From assembly GCF_013823385.1 (NCBI RefSeq), contig NZ_PNMA01000001.1:1-64000 (forward strand): DNA of 64,000 bases, written 5' to 3'. A program made the position numbers and the translations under genes. The notes beneath the pieces are model-generated. The model was not told where the DNA came from. It did not search any database and saw only the letters and a program-made list of their open reading frames with translations. Shown here one piece after another: positions 19,280 through 30,462 of the stretch (positions within the stretch are counted from its first letter, which is position 1; each line of letters opens with the position of its first letter). This stretch comes from Hyphomonas sp. (GTDB taxonomy: Bacteria; Pseudomonadota; Alphaproteobacteria; Caulobacterales; Hyphomonadaceae).

Positions 19280-20065
19280 TCACCCCTGAGCCCAGTAATG
19301 CTCGAGGCTTGACGCAATCGCCTCGCATTTGGCGCGCGCTTCGGCGGGGGCCCCATAGGCAACCATGGCGGAGCCTTCGATGGAGCTTTCCGTGCCGGTC
19401 GCAACCGGCCAGCGGGCGCCAACGATCATCGCATCGCCCAGCGTCGCCAGATATTCGCCAAACTCCGCTTCGCGGCCATCCCGGAAAAGGGGCAGCCAGA
19501 GGATCAGCAGCGCGTCCGGCCACCGCTTCAGCGCCTTGGGCGTCCACAGCGCGAGGGCTTCAATATCGCGATGGGTTTCATAGCTGGGGTCGACCAGAAC
19601 CACCATCCGCTCGCCCGCGCGCGGCGCCAGCCGCAGTGCGCCGGAATAGCCATCAGCCTTCTGTATACGGATGCGGTCATCGCCCTTCATCGCCTCGTTC
19701 AGGGCGGCGTTTTCCTGCGGGTGCAACTCGAACAGCACCATCCGCGCAGATTTCGGCAGCAGCGTCTGCGCCAGCGAGGGGGATCCCGGATAGTCCTTCA
19801 CCCCGCGTGCATTGACCAGCTCCATCCACCCCGACAGCGGCTTGGGCGCCTTGCCCTTCATCAGCGCGATGACGCCGTCATCGGACTCGCCCCGCTTGCG
19901 CGCCTGCGCATTCGTGAGGTCATACCGTCCGCGTCCGGAATGGGTTTCTACATAGAAAATCGGGCGGGGCCCCGCTGCGGCGGCGCGCAGCAGGGTGTCG
20001 AGCACGGCGTGCTTGAACACGTCCGCACGATTTCCAGCGTGAAAGCCATGCTGATAGGAAAGCAT
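19280..20065 (-). CDS. rlmJ: 23S rRNA (adenine2030-N6)-methyltransferase RlmJ
   Basis: A 261-residue SAM-dependent methyltransferase of the RlmJ (YhiR) family that methylates A2030 of 23S rRNA. N-terminal MLSYQHGFHAGNRADVFKH is diagnostic, followed by YVETHSGRGRYDL and YPGSPSLAQTLL. The catalytic motif IV, usually DPPYE/F, reads DPSYE at 159-163, a conservative but unusual change. It lies 44 bases downstream of the M28 peptidase gene in the same direction. Confidence 0.93.
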   Translation of the reverse strand: MLSYQHGFHAGNRADVFKHAVLDTLLRAAAAGPRPIFYVETHSGRGRYDLTNAQARKRGESDDGVIALMKGKAPKPLSGWMELVNARGVKDYPGSPSLAQTLLPKSARMVLFELHPQENAALNEAMKGDDRIRIQKADGYSGALRLAPRAGERMVVLVDPSYETHRDIEALALWTPKALKRWPDALLILWLPLFRDGREAEFGEYLATLGDAMIVGARWPVATGTESSIEGSAMVAYGAPAEARAKCEAIASSLEHYWAQG

Positions 20066-20109
20066 CTCGCCGCTCTGTTCCTGAGTGTGTGGGGGCAGGG
20101 CCCGCCGGC

Positions 20110-21837
20110 TTATTCGCCGGCGAGACTTGCTTTGCGGACTGCTTCGAACTCATTGCCCGGATACCAGGTCGGCCAGGTGTCAGAGTTCGCGATACGCAGG
20201 CCAACTTCGTAAAGCGCCTGAACATCCTCCTGGAAGCCGGAAAGATCCCAGCTGTCGGAATACTCGTCCATCGGCTTGTGATAGCGCTCGGCGGTATAGG
20301 CCGCTGCTGCAGCCCGGCCAGCGGCCAGCCCGCCCTCGCGCTTGTCTTCGCCGCCATCGGCATACAGCATCGGCACGCCTTTCTTGGCGAGCGAGATGTG
20401 GTCGGAGCGATAGAAATAGCCCGCTTCCGGCCGGCCATCCGGCGTGATGATCCGGTCCTGCGCGACGAGCACATCCTTCAGGATGTCTTCAAGCTCGGAT
20501 GCGCCAAAACCGATCACGGTCATGTCTTTCGTGCGGCCCATCGGCAGCGCGCCGTCAATGTTCACGCCGGCCACGACCTTGTTGAACGGCACCGTCGGGT
20601 TGTTGGCGAAATATTCTGATCCAAGCAGGCCCGACTCTTCCAGCGTCCAGAAGAGGAACATCGTGGAACGTTCCGGCGGCGCAGCCTTCATCGCTTCGGC
20701 GATCTCGAGAATGGCGGCGGTGCCCGTCGCATTGTCCACAGCGCCGTTATAGATCTGGTCGGCGTAGAAGTCCTCGCCCGGCGCGCCTTGTTTCATCCCA
20801 AGGTGATCCCAGTGCGCTGTATACAGAACATATTCGTCGGGCGTCTTGGTGCCCGGCAGTACGCCGATCACGTTGCGGCTGGTCAGCTTGTCGATCGACT
20901 GATGGATCTCGCCGCGCGCCTTCACGCCTTCCAGCGGCACCGGCTGGAAACCGCGTGTCTTGGCCGCCGTTTTCATGGCTTCAAAATCGAGGCCCGCCTT
21001 GGCGAACATCTCCACGGCCACATCCCGCTGGATCCAGCCTTCCATCATGGCGCGGTTTGCCCCGCCATCCGGGCGCACCAGATCGGACTGCGCGCCGCTC
21101 CAGGAATTGGCGACGACATCCCAGCCATAGGCGGCCGGTTCGGTTTCATGCACGACCAGGGCGGCGGTCGCCCCCTGCCGCGCGGCTTCCTCGAACTTGT
21201 AGGTCCAGCGGCCATAATAGGTCATGGCCTTGCCATTGAAGAGGTTCACGTCTCCCGTGGCAAAGCCAGGATCATTGACGAGGATCACAACCGTCTTGCC
21301 GGTATAATCCTGACCCGCATAGTCATCCCAGCCATATTCGGGAGCCACGGCGCCATAGCCGACGAACACTACATCGCTCGGCTCGAAGGAAATGTGGTCG
21401 GCATTCTGGCGCTTCGTCCAGACAACCGCCTGGTCCTTCAGGGCGAGAGACAGCTCATCCTGATCCGGCCAGGTCAGCACAAGGCTGGAACTGGCTGGGT
21501 CAATTGCCTGATTGACCATGTCGACCTGCTGGAACCAGCTGCCATTGTCGCCGCCCGGCTCAAGGCCGATGCGGGCGAGTTCGGCGGCGATCCAGGCGGC
21601 AGAGGCTTCGCCGGCCGGCGTGCCCGGCCCGCGGCCTTCGAACACGTCATCGGCCAGCGTCTTGACGCGCACGGCAATGTCTGCGGCGGTAATTTCCGGC
21701 ACAGTGCCTTCCGGCAGGGGCAGGAGCAGCTCTTCGGCCGGCGGCTGGGGGCCTTCCGGTGCATTCGCCGGGGCAGAGGGCGAGCAGGCAGCCAGCGCCA
21801 GGGCCGCTGCCGTGAAGCTGAGATATTTCATTTTCAT
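20110..21837 (-). CDS. M28-family zinc metallopeptidase lipoprotein
   Basis: A 575-residue exported lipoprotein (lipobox LAAC, Cys18). A protease-associated (PA) insert spans roughly 160-290 (VVFVGYGAVAPEYGWDDY, GKTVVILVNDPGF). The M28 catalytic domain follows with zinc ligands in TAHWDHLG (about 341-348), VDNATGTAA, the catalytic Glu pair LEESG, INIDG-type NIDGAL, and a late His in RYHKPMDEY. Members are aminopeptidases or carboxypeptidases acting in the periplasm on peptides; substrate unspecified. It begins with ATG at 21837 preceded by GGGGAA. Divergent from the hydrolase gene at 22027 across 189 bases with no gene. Confidence 0.9.
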   Translation of the reverse strand: MKMKYLSFTAAALALAACSPSAPANAPEGPQPPAEELLLPLPEGTVPEITAADIAVRVKTLADDVFEGRGPGTPAGEASAAWIAAELARIGLEPGGDNGSWFQQVDMVNQAIDPASSSLVLTWPDQDELSLALKDQAVVWTKRQNADHISFEPSDVVFVGYGAVAPEYGWDDYAGQDYTGKTVVILVNDPGFATGDVNLFNGKAMTYYGRWTYKFEEAARQGATAALVVHETEPAAYGWDVVANSWSGAQSDLVRPDGGANRAMMEGWIQRDVAVEMFAKAGLDFEAMKTAAKTRGFQPVPLEGVKARGEIHQSIDKLTSRNVIGVLPGTKTPDEYVLYTAHWDHLGMKQGAPGEDFYADQIYNGAVDNATGTAAILEIAEAMKAAPPERSTMFLFWTLEESGLLGSEYFANNPTVPFNKVVAGVNIDGALPMGRTKDMTVIGFGASELEDILKDVLVAQDRIITPDGRPEAGYFYRSDHISLAKKGVPMLYADGGEDKREGGLAAGRAAAAAYTAERYHKPMDEYSDSWDLSGFQEDVQALYEVGLRIANSDTWPTWYPGNEFEAVRKASLAGE

Positions 21838-22026
21838 ATGAACGGTTCCCCGTCAGGATTCTTGGATGCTCCGGTCTCGCATGCTGGGCGCCGCCGGGCA
21901 AGCAACACGGCGGACGCCCCGGCGCTGTTGTCCTGCCGGTGCTGCGTCCGCAAAAATGCCCTATATCCGTCAGGCGCTGTTCATCCGCCGCTGCGATGAT
22001 GGCGCCGGTCTTGTTTGGAATAGATA

Positions 22027-23121
22027 ATGACGATTGATGTTATGCCTTCTGTCTTTCGCCCCCTGGCGCGCGGTGTTTTCCGGCTCGCCGCGCTGCTGAT
22101 CGCCTCGCTGTCTGTGGCCGTCGCGGCCTGCGCGACGCCGGTTACGCAGGGCGCGCTCAGCCCTTCAGGGCAGGTCATGCCTGCCTTCATTCCGGAAAGA
22201 AACCAGTTCATCACCCAGGACGGCGCCCGCCTCGGGCTCACCGTCTGGCCCGCCGAAGGCACCGATAATCCCGAATATGTCGTCGTCGGCGTTCACGGCA
22301 TGAACGATTATGCCAACGCCTTCCACATGGCCGCGCCCTATTGGGCAAAGCATGGCGTCACCACCTATGCCTACGACCAGCGCGGCTTCGGCCGTTCGCC
22401 CAACAAGGGCATCTGGCCGGAGGAGGAGTTGCTGCGCGAAGACCTGCGTACGGCGGTCGATGTTGCCCGCGCCCGCCATCCCGGCGCCGTCATCACGGTC
22501 GTTGGCATCTCCATGGGCGGCTCCGTCACGCTGACCGCTTTCGGGTCGGACCGCCCGCCGAAAGCTGACCGTCTCATCGTGTCGGGCCCCGGCCTGCGCG
22601 GCTGGGGTGCTATCAACCCGCTCTACCGCGTCAGCCTGTGGGCATCGGCCCATGCCAATCCGGACTGGCTCGTCGTGCCGCCGGTGGGGCTCGTAAAGAT
22701 CGAGCCCTCAGACAACAACGCCATGCTCCGCCGCACCTGGTCTGATCCGCACATGACCTACCGGACGCGTATCGATCAAGTCTACGGCCTCGTTGCCCTG
22801 ATGGAAAACGCCAACAATGCCGTCGCCCGGCTGAAGCCGAACGTGCCGACGCTGATCTCCTATGGCGCGAAGGATATCGTCATTCCCGAGAACGGCGTGC
22901 GCCGCGCGGCGGCGATCCTGCCGTCCTTCGTGCGGACGGTCTATTATCCCAACGGATACCACATGCTGCTGCGCGATCTGCAGGCAGAGCGGGTGCATGC
23001 CGATTATCTGGCCTTCATGAAAGACCCTGCGGCTGGGCTGCCAAGCGGGGAGGGAGAGTGGCCTTTCCGCGAAGGCTGCAAGCACTGGGCGTCTGCCGAT
23101 CGGCCCCCGGTGGCGTGCTGA
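22027..23121 (+). CDS. Alpha/beta-hydrolase lipoprotein (monoacylglycerol lipase/lysophospholipase type)
   Basis: A 364-residue serine hydrolase with an N-terminal lipoprotein signal (lipobox VAAC, Cys35). The Hydrolase_4 core shows [21 protein letters not shown], the nucleophile GISMGG (Ser162), and probable Asp283 (YGAKDIVIP) and His312 (NGYHMLL). It most likely hydrolyses lysophospholipids or monoacylglycerols at the cell envelope. The next gene is a paralogue without a signal peptide; both share RGWGA and the ending LPSG..WPFR. Start could alternatively be the Met at codon 6. Confidence 0.88.
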   Translation: MTIDVMPSVFRPLARGVFRLAALLIASLSVAVAACATPVTQGALSPSGQVMPAFIPERNQFITQDGARLGLTVWPAEGTDNPEYVVVGVHGMNDYANAFHMAAPYWAKHGVTTYAYDQRGFGRSPNKGIWPEEELLREDLRTAVDVARARHPGAVITVVGISMGGSVTLTAFGSDRPPKADRLIVSGPGLRGWGAINPLYRVSLWASAHANPDWLVVPPVGLVKIEPSDNNAMLRRTWSDPHMTYRTRIDQVYGLVALMENANNAVARLKPNVPTLISYGAKDIVIPENGVRRAAAILPSFVRTVYYPNGYHMLLRDLQAERVHADYLAFMKDPAAGLPSGEGEWPFREGCKHWASADRPPVAC

Positions 23122-23130
23122 CGGGGATTG

Positions 23131-24024
23131 ATGGCTGCCTTTCTTGACGATGAAGAGGCCATGATCGCGCAGGACGGCGCGCGGCTTGGCCTGTCTGTCT
23201 GGAAGGCTGAGGGCGCCGCCGCGCCCGCTCATGTGATCGTCGGCGTCCATGGCATGAACAATTACGCGGGTGAGTTTCGCCTGGCCGCGCCCGCCTGGGC
23301 CGCACAGGGCAGGGCGGTCTACGCGTATGACCAGCGCGGTTTTGGCCGGTCCGCAGGCCGGGGCCACTGGGCAGATGAGGAGCTGATGCGGGAAGACCTG
23401 CGCACGGCCGCCAGCCTCGCAAGGGCCCGCCATCCGGGTGTGCCGCTCACGGTCATCGGCATCTCCATGGGCGCCGCTGTTGCGATCACCGCCTTTGCAT
23501 CAGATCGCCCGCCTGAGGCAGACCGGCTGATCCTCTCCGGCCCCGGCCTGCGCGGCTGGGGCGCTCTGGACGCGGCCTCTGCGGGCGCACTGAGGCTGCT
23601 GACGGCCCTCAGCCCCGGCCTGATCGTCAGCCCACCGGCCTTCGTGAAGCCGAAAATGTCTGACAATGCCGATTTCATCCGTCTCCAGAACGCCGATCCG
23701 CTGCACGCCCGTATCAACAGGGTCGACCAGATCGCCGGCGCCGTCACGGTAATGGAGCATGCCCATGAAGCCGCCAGCCTGTTGCCGGAGAGCTTGCCGG
23801 TGCTCGCTTCCTATGGCGCGCATGACCGCGTGGTGCCCCCTGCCGGCCTGCGCCGGACCCTGAAACGTTTCCCCCCGAACGTCCGAACAGTTTACTATCC
23901 CGACGGTTACCATGTCCTTCTGAGCGACCATCAGCGGGACAAGGTGATCGCTGACTATGCGTCATTCATGGACAATCCGGGCGCTGATTTGCCCAGTGGT
24001 TGCGGTGGCTGGCCGTTCCGTTAG
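23131..24024 (+). CDS. Cytoplasmic alpha/beta-hydrolase paralogue
   Basis: A 297-residue serine hydrolase closely similar to the preceding gene over its whole length. It keeps [24 protein letters not shown] (Ser112), Asp232 (YGAHDRVVP) and His261 (DGYHVLL), but has no signal peptide or lipobox, so it should stay in the cytoplasm. The pair is evidently a tandem duplication that diverged in location. I take the ATG at 23131 over the TTG one codon earlier. Nine bases separate it from the first copy. Confidence 0.87.
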   Translation: MAAFLDDEEAMIAQDGARLGLSVWKAEGAAAPAHVIVGVHGMNNYAGEFRLAAPAWAAQGRAVYAYDQRGFGRSAGRGHWADEELMREDLRTAASLARARHPGVPLTVIGISMGAAVAITAFASDRPPEADRLILSGPGLRGWGALDAASAGALRLLTALSPGLIVSPPAFVKPKMSDNADFIRLQNADPLHARINRVDQIAGAVTVMEHAHEAASLLPESLPVLASYGAHDRVVPPAGLRRTLKRFPPNVRTVYYPDGYHVLLSDHQRDKVIADYASFMDNPGADLPSGCGGWPFR

Positions 24025-24142
24025 GGATTCGGAGCTATTCCACAGCAGGCGCGGCCTTGCGGTCGCCGGTGAATGGACAAATATACAGGCATCTGCCAAT
24101 CCTGCAGGTGGCGATTCAGCCCTGACCCACAAGGCCAATTTT

Positions 24143-24766
24143 ATGTCGACATCTTATGAGACCGCTCTCAACCTCGTTCCAATGGTCGTCGAGCAGACGA
24201 GCCGGGGTGAGCGTGCGTTCGACATCTTCTCCCGTCTCCTCAAGGAGCGCATCATTTTCGTTACCGGCGGGATTGATGACGGTGTGGCATCCCTGATCAC
24301 GGCGCAGCTCCTGTTCCTCGAATCCGAGAACCCGAAGCGCGAAATCGCCATGTATATCAACAGCCCCGGCGGTTACGTCTCCTCGGGTCTGGCGATTTAC
24401 GACACCATGCAGTACGTCCGCTGCCCGATCTCCACCGTCTGCATTGGGCAGGCCGCCTCGATGGGCTCGCTCCTGCTTGCCGCCGGGGAAAAGGGCCTGC
24501 GGATCGCCCTGCCGAACGCCCGCGTGATGCTGCATCAGCCCTCGGGCGGCTATTCTGGTGTTGCCACCGATATTGAACGCCACGCTGAAGAAATAATCGA
24601 ACTCAAGCGCCGCTTGAACGAGATTTACGTCCGCCATACCGGCCAGAACTACGAAACTGTTGAAAGAAAGCTCGATCGCGACACCTTCCTGACAGCTCAG
24701 GAAGCCATGGAATTCGGGATCGTTGATAAGGTTTATGAGCGCCGTACCGCTGACGAAGAAAAATAA
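24143..24766 (+). CDS. clpP: ATP-dependent Clp protease proteolytic subunit
   Basis: A 207-residue ClpP with the catalytic triad Ser106 ([10 protein letters not shown]), His131 ([11 protein letters not shown]) and Asp180 ([10 protein letters not shown]). Forms the tetradecameric chamber used by ClpX and ClpA. A longer open frame to 23957 overlaps the upstream hydrolase gene and adds non-homologous residues, so the start is MSTSYETAL at 24143 with AAGG upstream. ClpP is essential for the cell cycle in Caulobacter relatives. clpX follows after 126 bases. Confidence 0.97.
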   Translation: MSTSYETALNLVPMVVEQTSRGERAFDIFSRLLKERIIFVTGGIDDGVASLITAQLLFLESENPKREIAMYINSPGGYVSSGLAIYDTMQYVRCPISTVCIGQAASMGSLLLAAGEKGLRIALPNARVMLHQPSGGYSGVATDIERHAEEIIELKRRLNEIYVRHTGQNYETVERKLDRDTFLTAQEAMEFGIVDKVYERRTADEEK

Positions 24767-24892
24767 TAGCGTTTCTTTCAAGGTGCGGCCCGGCCCTTGC
24801 AGGGCAGGCGAACAGCTCTATTGTCTAAAGAAAGACCATGCTTGGTTGGGCTTTAAAGCCCACGTTAAGCCTTGTGTGGCAGTGAGGACCGC

Positions 24893-26155
24893 ATGACCAA
24901 ACCAAACGGCTCCGGCGATTCGAAGAACACGCTGTACTGTTCCTTCTGCGGCAAGAGCCAGCATGAGGTTAAGAAACTCATTGCCGGACCGACCGTGTTC
25001 ATCTGCGATGAGTGCGTCGAACTCTGCATGGACATCATCCGCGAGGAAAATAAGACCTCCGCGATCAAGTCCCGCGATGGCGTGCCGACCCCGCAGGAGA
25101 TCTGCGATGTTCTCGACGATTACGTGATCGGGCAGCGCTATGCCAAGCGCATCCTGTCCGTGGCCGTGCATAACCATTACAAGCGCCTGTCCCATTCCGG
25201 CAAAGCCGATGGGGTGGAGCTGTCGAAATCCAACATCCTGCTGATCGGTCCCACCGGTTGCGGCAAGACGCTGCTCGCGCAGACGCTCGCCCGCATCCTG
25301 GACGTGCCCTTCACCATGGCCGACGCCACCACGCTCACAGAGGCAGGCTATGTCGGCGAAGATGTGGAAAACATCGTTCTGAAGCTGCTTCAGGCGGCGG
25401 ACTATAACGTTGAGCGCGCCCAGCGCGGCATCGTCTATATCGACGAGATCGACAAGATTTCCCGCAAGTCGGACAATCCCTCGATCACCCGCGACGTGTC
25501 GGGCGAGGGTGTCCAGCAGGCTCTGCTGAAGATCATGGAAGGCACTGTGGCGGCCGTTCCGCCTCAGGGGGGGCGGAAACATCCGCAACAGGAATTCCTG
25601 CAGGTTGATACAACCAACATCCTCTTCATCTGCGGCGGCGCTTTCGCCGGCCTCGAGAAGATCATCGCTGCGCGCGGTGAGAACGCCTCGATCGGCTTCG
25701 GCGCTACCATCAAGAGCGGTGAAGAACGCGGCGTCGGCGCAACGCTGCGCGAAGTGGAGCCGGAAGACCTCCAGAAGTTCGGCCTCATCCCGGAATTCAT
25801 CGGCCGTCTGCCCGTCCTGGCAACGCTGGAAGATCTCGACGAGAAAGCTCTCATCCAGATCCTGACCCAGCCGAAGAACGCCCTGCTCAAGCAGTATCAG
25901 CGCCTCTTCGACATGGAGAGCGTCCAGCTCACCTTCACGCCGGAAGCGCTGGTCGCCGTTGCCCGCCGCGCCATCACCCGGAAAACCGGCGCCCGCGGCC
26001 TGCGCTCGATCATGGAATCCATCCTGCTGGACACGATGTTCGAACTGCCCAACCTGCGCGGCGTGGAAGAAGTCGTGATCAATGCTGAAGTGGTCGATGG
26101 CAATGCCGAGCCGCTCTACGTCCACGCTTCCAAGAGCCAGACCGAAGCAGGCTGA
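24893..26155 (+). CDS. clpX: ATP-dependent Clp protease unfoldase subunit ClpX
   Basis: A 420-residue AAA+ unfoldase. N-terminal zinc-binding domain with Cys16, Cys19, Cys38, Cys41; Walker A GPTGCGKT at 119-126; pore motif [10 protein letters not shown]; Walker [12 protein letters not shown]; the ClpP-docking IGF tripeptide in [10 protein letters not shown]; and sensor segments ending [12 protein letters not shown]. The start is MTKPNGSG with GTGAGG upstream, the usual ClpX N-terminus. Partner of clpP immediately upstream. A terminator lies 27 bases downstream. Confidence 0.98.
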   Translation: MTKPNGSGDSKNTLYCSFCGKSQHEVKKLIAGPTVFICDECVELCMDIIREENKTSAIKSRDGVPTPQEICDVLDDYVIGQRYAKRILSVAVHNHYKRLSHSGKADGVELSKSNILLIGPTGCGKTLLAQTLARILDVPFTMADATTLTEAGYVGEDVENIVLKLLQAADYNVERAQRGIVYIDEIDKISRKSDNPSITRDVSGEGVQQALLKIMEGTVAAVPPQGGRKHPQQEFLQVDTTNILFICGGAFAGLEKIIAARGENASIGFGATIKSGEERGVGATLREVEPEDLQKFGLIPEFIGRLPVLATLEDLDEKALIQILTQPKNALLKQYQRLFDMESVQLTFTPEALVAVARRAITRKTGARGLRSIMESILLDTMFELPNLRGVEEVVINAEVVDGNAEPLYVHASKSQTEAG

Positions 26156-26182
26156 CCCTTGGGCTGAACCTAATTACACAAG

Positions 26183-26219
26183 CGCCCGCCCGGTTTCTCC
26201 CGCGGCGGGCGTTTTCTTT
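26183..26219 (+). terminator. Rho-independent terminator after clpX
   Basis: Stem CGCCCGCC / GGCGGGCG with a 13-base loop, followed by TTTTC. It sits between clpX and the end of the small membrane-protein gene that converges on it. Confidence 0.8.
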
Positions 26220-26222
26220 GGC

Positions 26223-26483
26223 TCACCGCTCATGCGCGCCCGTCCGGTGCAGGATGCGCGCAAAGGCGGGCGGCATGAATTTTTCTGATTTTTCCATCCA
26301 CCGGTCGAGGCGGGGATGACGCCGGCGGCGCTGGTGAAGCCATTTCCGGGCGGTCCCCGAGTTTGCCACGAGCAGGGCGAGGCCCATCAGGATGAGCACT
26401 GCCCCAACCGGCACCGGCGTCCAGAAGAGGGGCAAGCCCGCAACAATCAGCAGCACGCCCAGAAGCTTGTAAAAAAGCGTCAT
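26223..26483 (-). CDS. Small two-helix membrane protein (PGPGW-like)
   Basis: An 86-residue protein with two hydrophobic segments (about residues 6-20 and 25-41) joined by a Pro-rich turn (FWTPVPVG), then a strongly basic tail (RRRRHPRLDRW). The layout resembles the PGPGW family of small membrane proteins, although the PGPGW tetrapeptide itself is not present. Function unknown. It lies downstream of the metallophosphoesterase gene with 56 bases between them and may be co-transcribed. Confidence 0.6.
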   Translation of the reverse strand: MTLFYKLLGVLLIVAGLPLFWTPVPVGAVLILMGLALLVANSGTARKWLHQRRRRHPRLDRWMEKSEKFMPPAFARILHRTGAHER

Positions 26484-26539
26484 GGCTGTCTCCGTATTTC
26501 GGACTCTCTGCCAGTTGAACGATCAAGAAGCGGATCGGT

Positions 26540-27487
26540 TCAATTCTGTGCGGGCGTTTTATCAGTCTCCGGCAGATGCACGGTCAGGATGTCGATTCTG
26601 GGCGGCATCAGGAGGCGCATCGGTACGCCAACCATGCCGGTGCCGGTGGTGACGTAGACGAGGCGTTCTCCGGCCGCGCTCTGGAAGTGGTGCAGTTCCC
26701 GGTCAAACGGGCCGCGCACAGGAATGAAGCGCTTGTAGAGCCCCGGAATCCGCACCTGTCCGCCATGCGTGTGCCCCGCTAGCATCAGATCATACCCGAA
26801 CGTCTCCGGCACGGAGAGCGCCGTGTCCGGATTGTGCGTCAGCAGAATGACCGGAACGCCCTCCGGCAGGCTGGCCTGAAAGCTGAAATCCTGCCGCCGT
26901 TCCCAGAGGTCTGACGCCCCCGCAACGATTATCCGGTGCCCGCCGATCTCCGTATCGAGCGCGCGGTTGTGCGGAACCTGCGCGCCTGCCGCCTGCAGCG
27001 CTTGCATCAGAGGCCCGCTGAGATTGGTTCCCGGAAATCCGACATCATGATTGCCCAGCACGGCAAAAAGCGGCGCCTCCAGCCTGCCCAGCGCGGCGAA
27101 GTGCTCGGGAATATCTTCCGTCTTCGGATGATAGGTCAGGTCGCCCGCCAGGAAAACAGTGTCCACGCCTTCCGCATTGATCCGGTCAACAATCCGCCCG
27201 ATGGGCATGGCATGGGGGAAGAGGCCGATATGCGGATCCCCGAAGAGGGCGATGCGGATGGCCGGGGATGTCTCGCTGGCGCCCGGCAGGAGGATTGTTG
27301 CCTCATGTACGGTCAGAAGGCGGGGCTCGACAAAGCGCCCCCAGGCGAGCGGCAGGGACAGGACAAGGACAAGGCCGGCCGCAATCCGCAGCGCGCCGCG
27401 CCCGCGGAAAATCCCCCACAGGCAGAGCAGGGCAAGGGGCCAGAACAGGTGAGCGCCGTGCAGCAGCGCAAGTTTCAGGGAGGTCAT
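26540..27487 (-). CDS. Membrane-anchored metallophosphoesterase (YkuE-like)
   Basis: A 315-residue protein with about two N-terminal membrane helices (residues 10-55) followed by a calcineurin-like phosphoesterase domain. Dinuclear metal ligands are visible in order: FGDPHIG, FLAGDLTYH, LGNHDVGF, LLTHNPD and LAGHTHGGQ. The pattern matches YkuE/LpxH-distant phosphohydrolases acting at the membrane surface, possibly on lipid pyrophosphates. The Met at 27487 is chosen; the longer frame would run into the glnA terminator hairpin. Confidence 0.85.
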   Translation of the reverse strand: MTSLKLALLHGAHLFWPLALLCLWGIFRGRGALRIAAGLVLVLSLPLAWGRFVEPRLLTVHEATILLPGASETSPAIRIALFGDPHIGLFPHAMPIGRIVDRINAEGVDTVFLAGDLTYHPKTEDIPEHFAALGRLEAPLFAVLGNHDVGFPGTNLSGPLMQALQAAGAQVPHNRALDTEIGGHRIIVAGASDLWERRQDFSFQASLPEGVPVILLTHNPDTALSVPETFGYDLMLAGHTHGGQVRIPGLYKRFIPVRGPFDRELHHFQSAAGERLVYVTTGTGMVGVPMRLLMPPRIDILTVHLPETDKTPAQN

Positions 27488-27519
27488 GGGACAAGGCGTG
27501 CCATGCCATTGCGGCAAGG

Positions 27520-27549
27520 AAAAGGCCGGCACCCGAAGATGCCGGCCTT
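27520..27549 (-). terminator. Rho-independent terminator of glnB-glnA
   Basis: On the minus strand, a perfect 10-base-pair stem AAGGCCGGCA / TGCCGGCCTT with an 8-base loop and a TTTT tract, 28 bases after the glnA stop. It insulates the metallophosphoesterase gene downstream. Confidence 0.9.
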
Positions 27550-27576
27550 CTGCCCCATGAACCAGAACCCCGCGTT

Positions 27577-28980
<1,404 letters not shown>

Positions 28981-29062
28981 TTTTTTTGCCTTCTAATGAG
29001 CGTTTCTTCGGTGCAGGTTTTGCGGGGCCGGAGTGTACCTGCCGGCCCTGCTGGGTCGATAA

Positions 29063-29428
<366 letters not shown>

Positions 29429-29652
29429 TTAGAGTCCATCCGTGCGTATGAGGTGTTCCCGCCTTAAGCGATAGGGGGGTGCCCGCATTTTGGTTACCTT
29501 CGATCCTGCGATTAAGTTTTGTGCATCGTTGATTAATGATTGGGCGGCCCAGTTTTCGCGGAAAAGCAGGAAAATGACGCTTGCGTCACTTTCTTGCGGC
29601 GTCAGATTGTGCTAACTCACCTCCAGCTTTGACATCATGAGGAATGCTCAAC

Positions 29653-30462
29653 ATGGTTGCCCAGGACCTTGAGATCGTTGTCCACCCTGACCGGAAACGC
29701 TCGAAGTTCCGTCCGCTCAAGGCATGGCGCCACATGCAGAAGCTGATCCAGAACAAGGAAGATACCGAGCAGGTCTTCCACATCATCGAAGCGCTGAATG
29801 GCCGCTCGTTCGAAAAGAACTTTGCCGCTTTTGTTGCCAGTCCGGAAGGCCGCCGCCTGCTGAAGGAGCGCACCTACCTGCCGCCGATTCTTGATGATCA
29901 TTCCTGGATCAGGAAGCTCCCCGAAGGCACCGTTGGCCGCGCCTATGTCGAATTCATGGAGCGCGAGGGGCTGACGGCTCAGGGCCTCGTCGAGGAAAGC
30001 GCGAAACACCGCGCCGGTGTGCCGGACTATGACGACGACTATCTCTGGTTCGGCAATCGCCTGCGCGACACGCACGACCTGTTCCATGTTCTCAGCGGCT
30101 ACAACCGCGACGCGCTGGGCGAAGCCTCGCTGCTGGCCTTCACCTACAGCCAGAACCCCGGCAATGGCGTTCTGTTCATCGCCTTCATGGGCTGCCGGAC
30201 GATTGCGAAAAACGCCCCCAAGGCAGCCCGAATCATGGATTGCTTCTGGGAGGGCAAGCGCAATGGCGCGGCTGCTCAGAAGATCATGCGTCAGGATATC
30301 GTGGCCCTCATGAAGGAACCGCTCGAGGAAGCCCGTGCCCGCCTGGGCATCAAGCCGCCTGTGGCCTACCGGCATGCGCTCCAAGTGCTGACGGCCCATG
30401 GTTATACCGCCACCACCCAGCTTGAAGATGCCGGCAAGATCCGCGAGCAGGCTGCCGCGTGA
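29653..30462 (+). CDS. coq4: COQ4-family ubiquinone biosynthesis protein
   Basis: A 269-residue COQ4 homologue. In mitochondria COQ4 scaffolds the CoQ biosynthetic complex and takes part in C1 decarboxylation/hydroxylation of the ring; alphaproteobacteria carry homologues. The metal-binding motif HDxxH-(x11)-E is complete: H141, D142, H145 and E157. Start chosen at 29653 because GAGGA is 9 bases upstream; an ATG three codons earlier overlaps that site. The final four bases overlap the next gene's GTG. Confidence 0.9.
   Translation: MVAQDLEIVVHPDRKRSKFRPLKAWRHMQKLIQNKEDTEQVFHIIEALNGRSFEKNFAAFVASPEGRRLLKERTYLPPILDDHSWIRKLPEGTVGRAYVEFMEREGLTAQGLVEESAKHRAGVPDYDDDYLWFGNRLRDTHDLFHVLSGYNRDALGEASLLAFTYSQNPGNGVLFIAFMGCRTIAKNAPKAARIMDCFWEGKRNGAAAQKIMRQDIVALMKEPLEEARARLGIKPPVAYRHALQVLTAHGYTATTQLEDAGKIREQAAA

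Noticed and set aside
23957-24142. N-terminal extension of ClpP (62 residues)
   Set aside because: It overlaps the preceding hydrolase gene and has no ClpP homology. ClpP proteins of about 207 residues start at the chosen Met.
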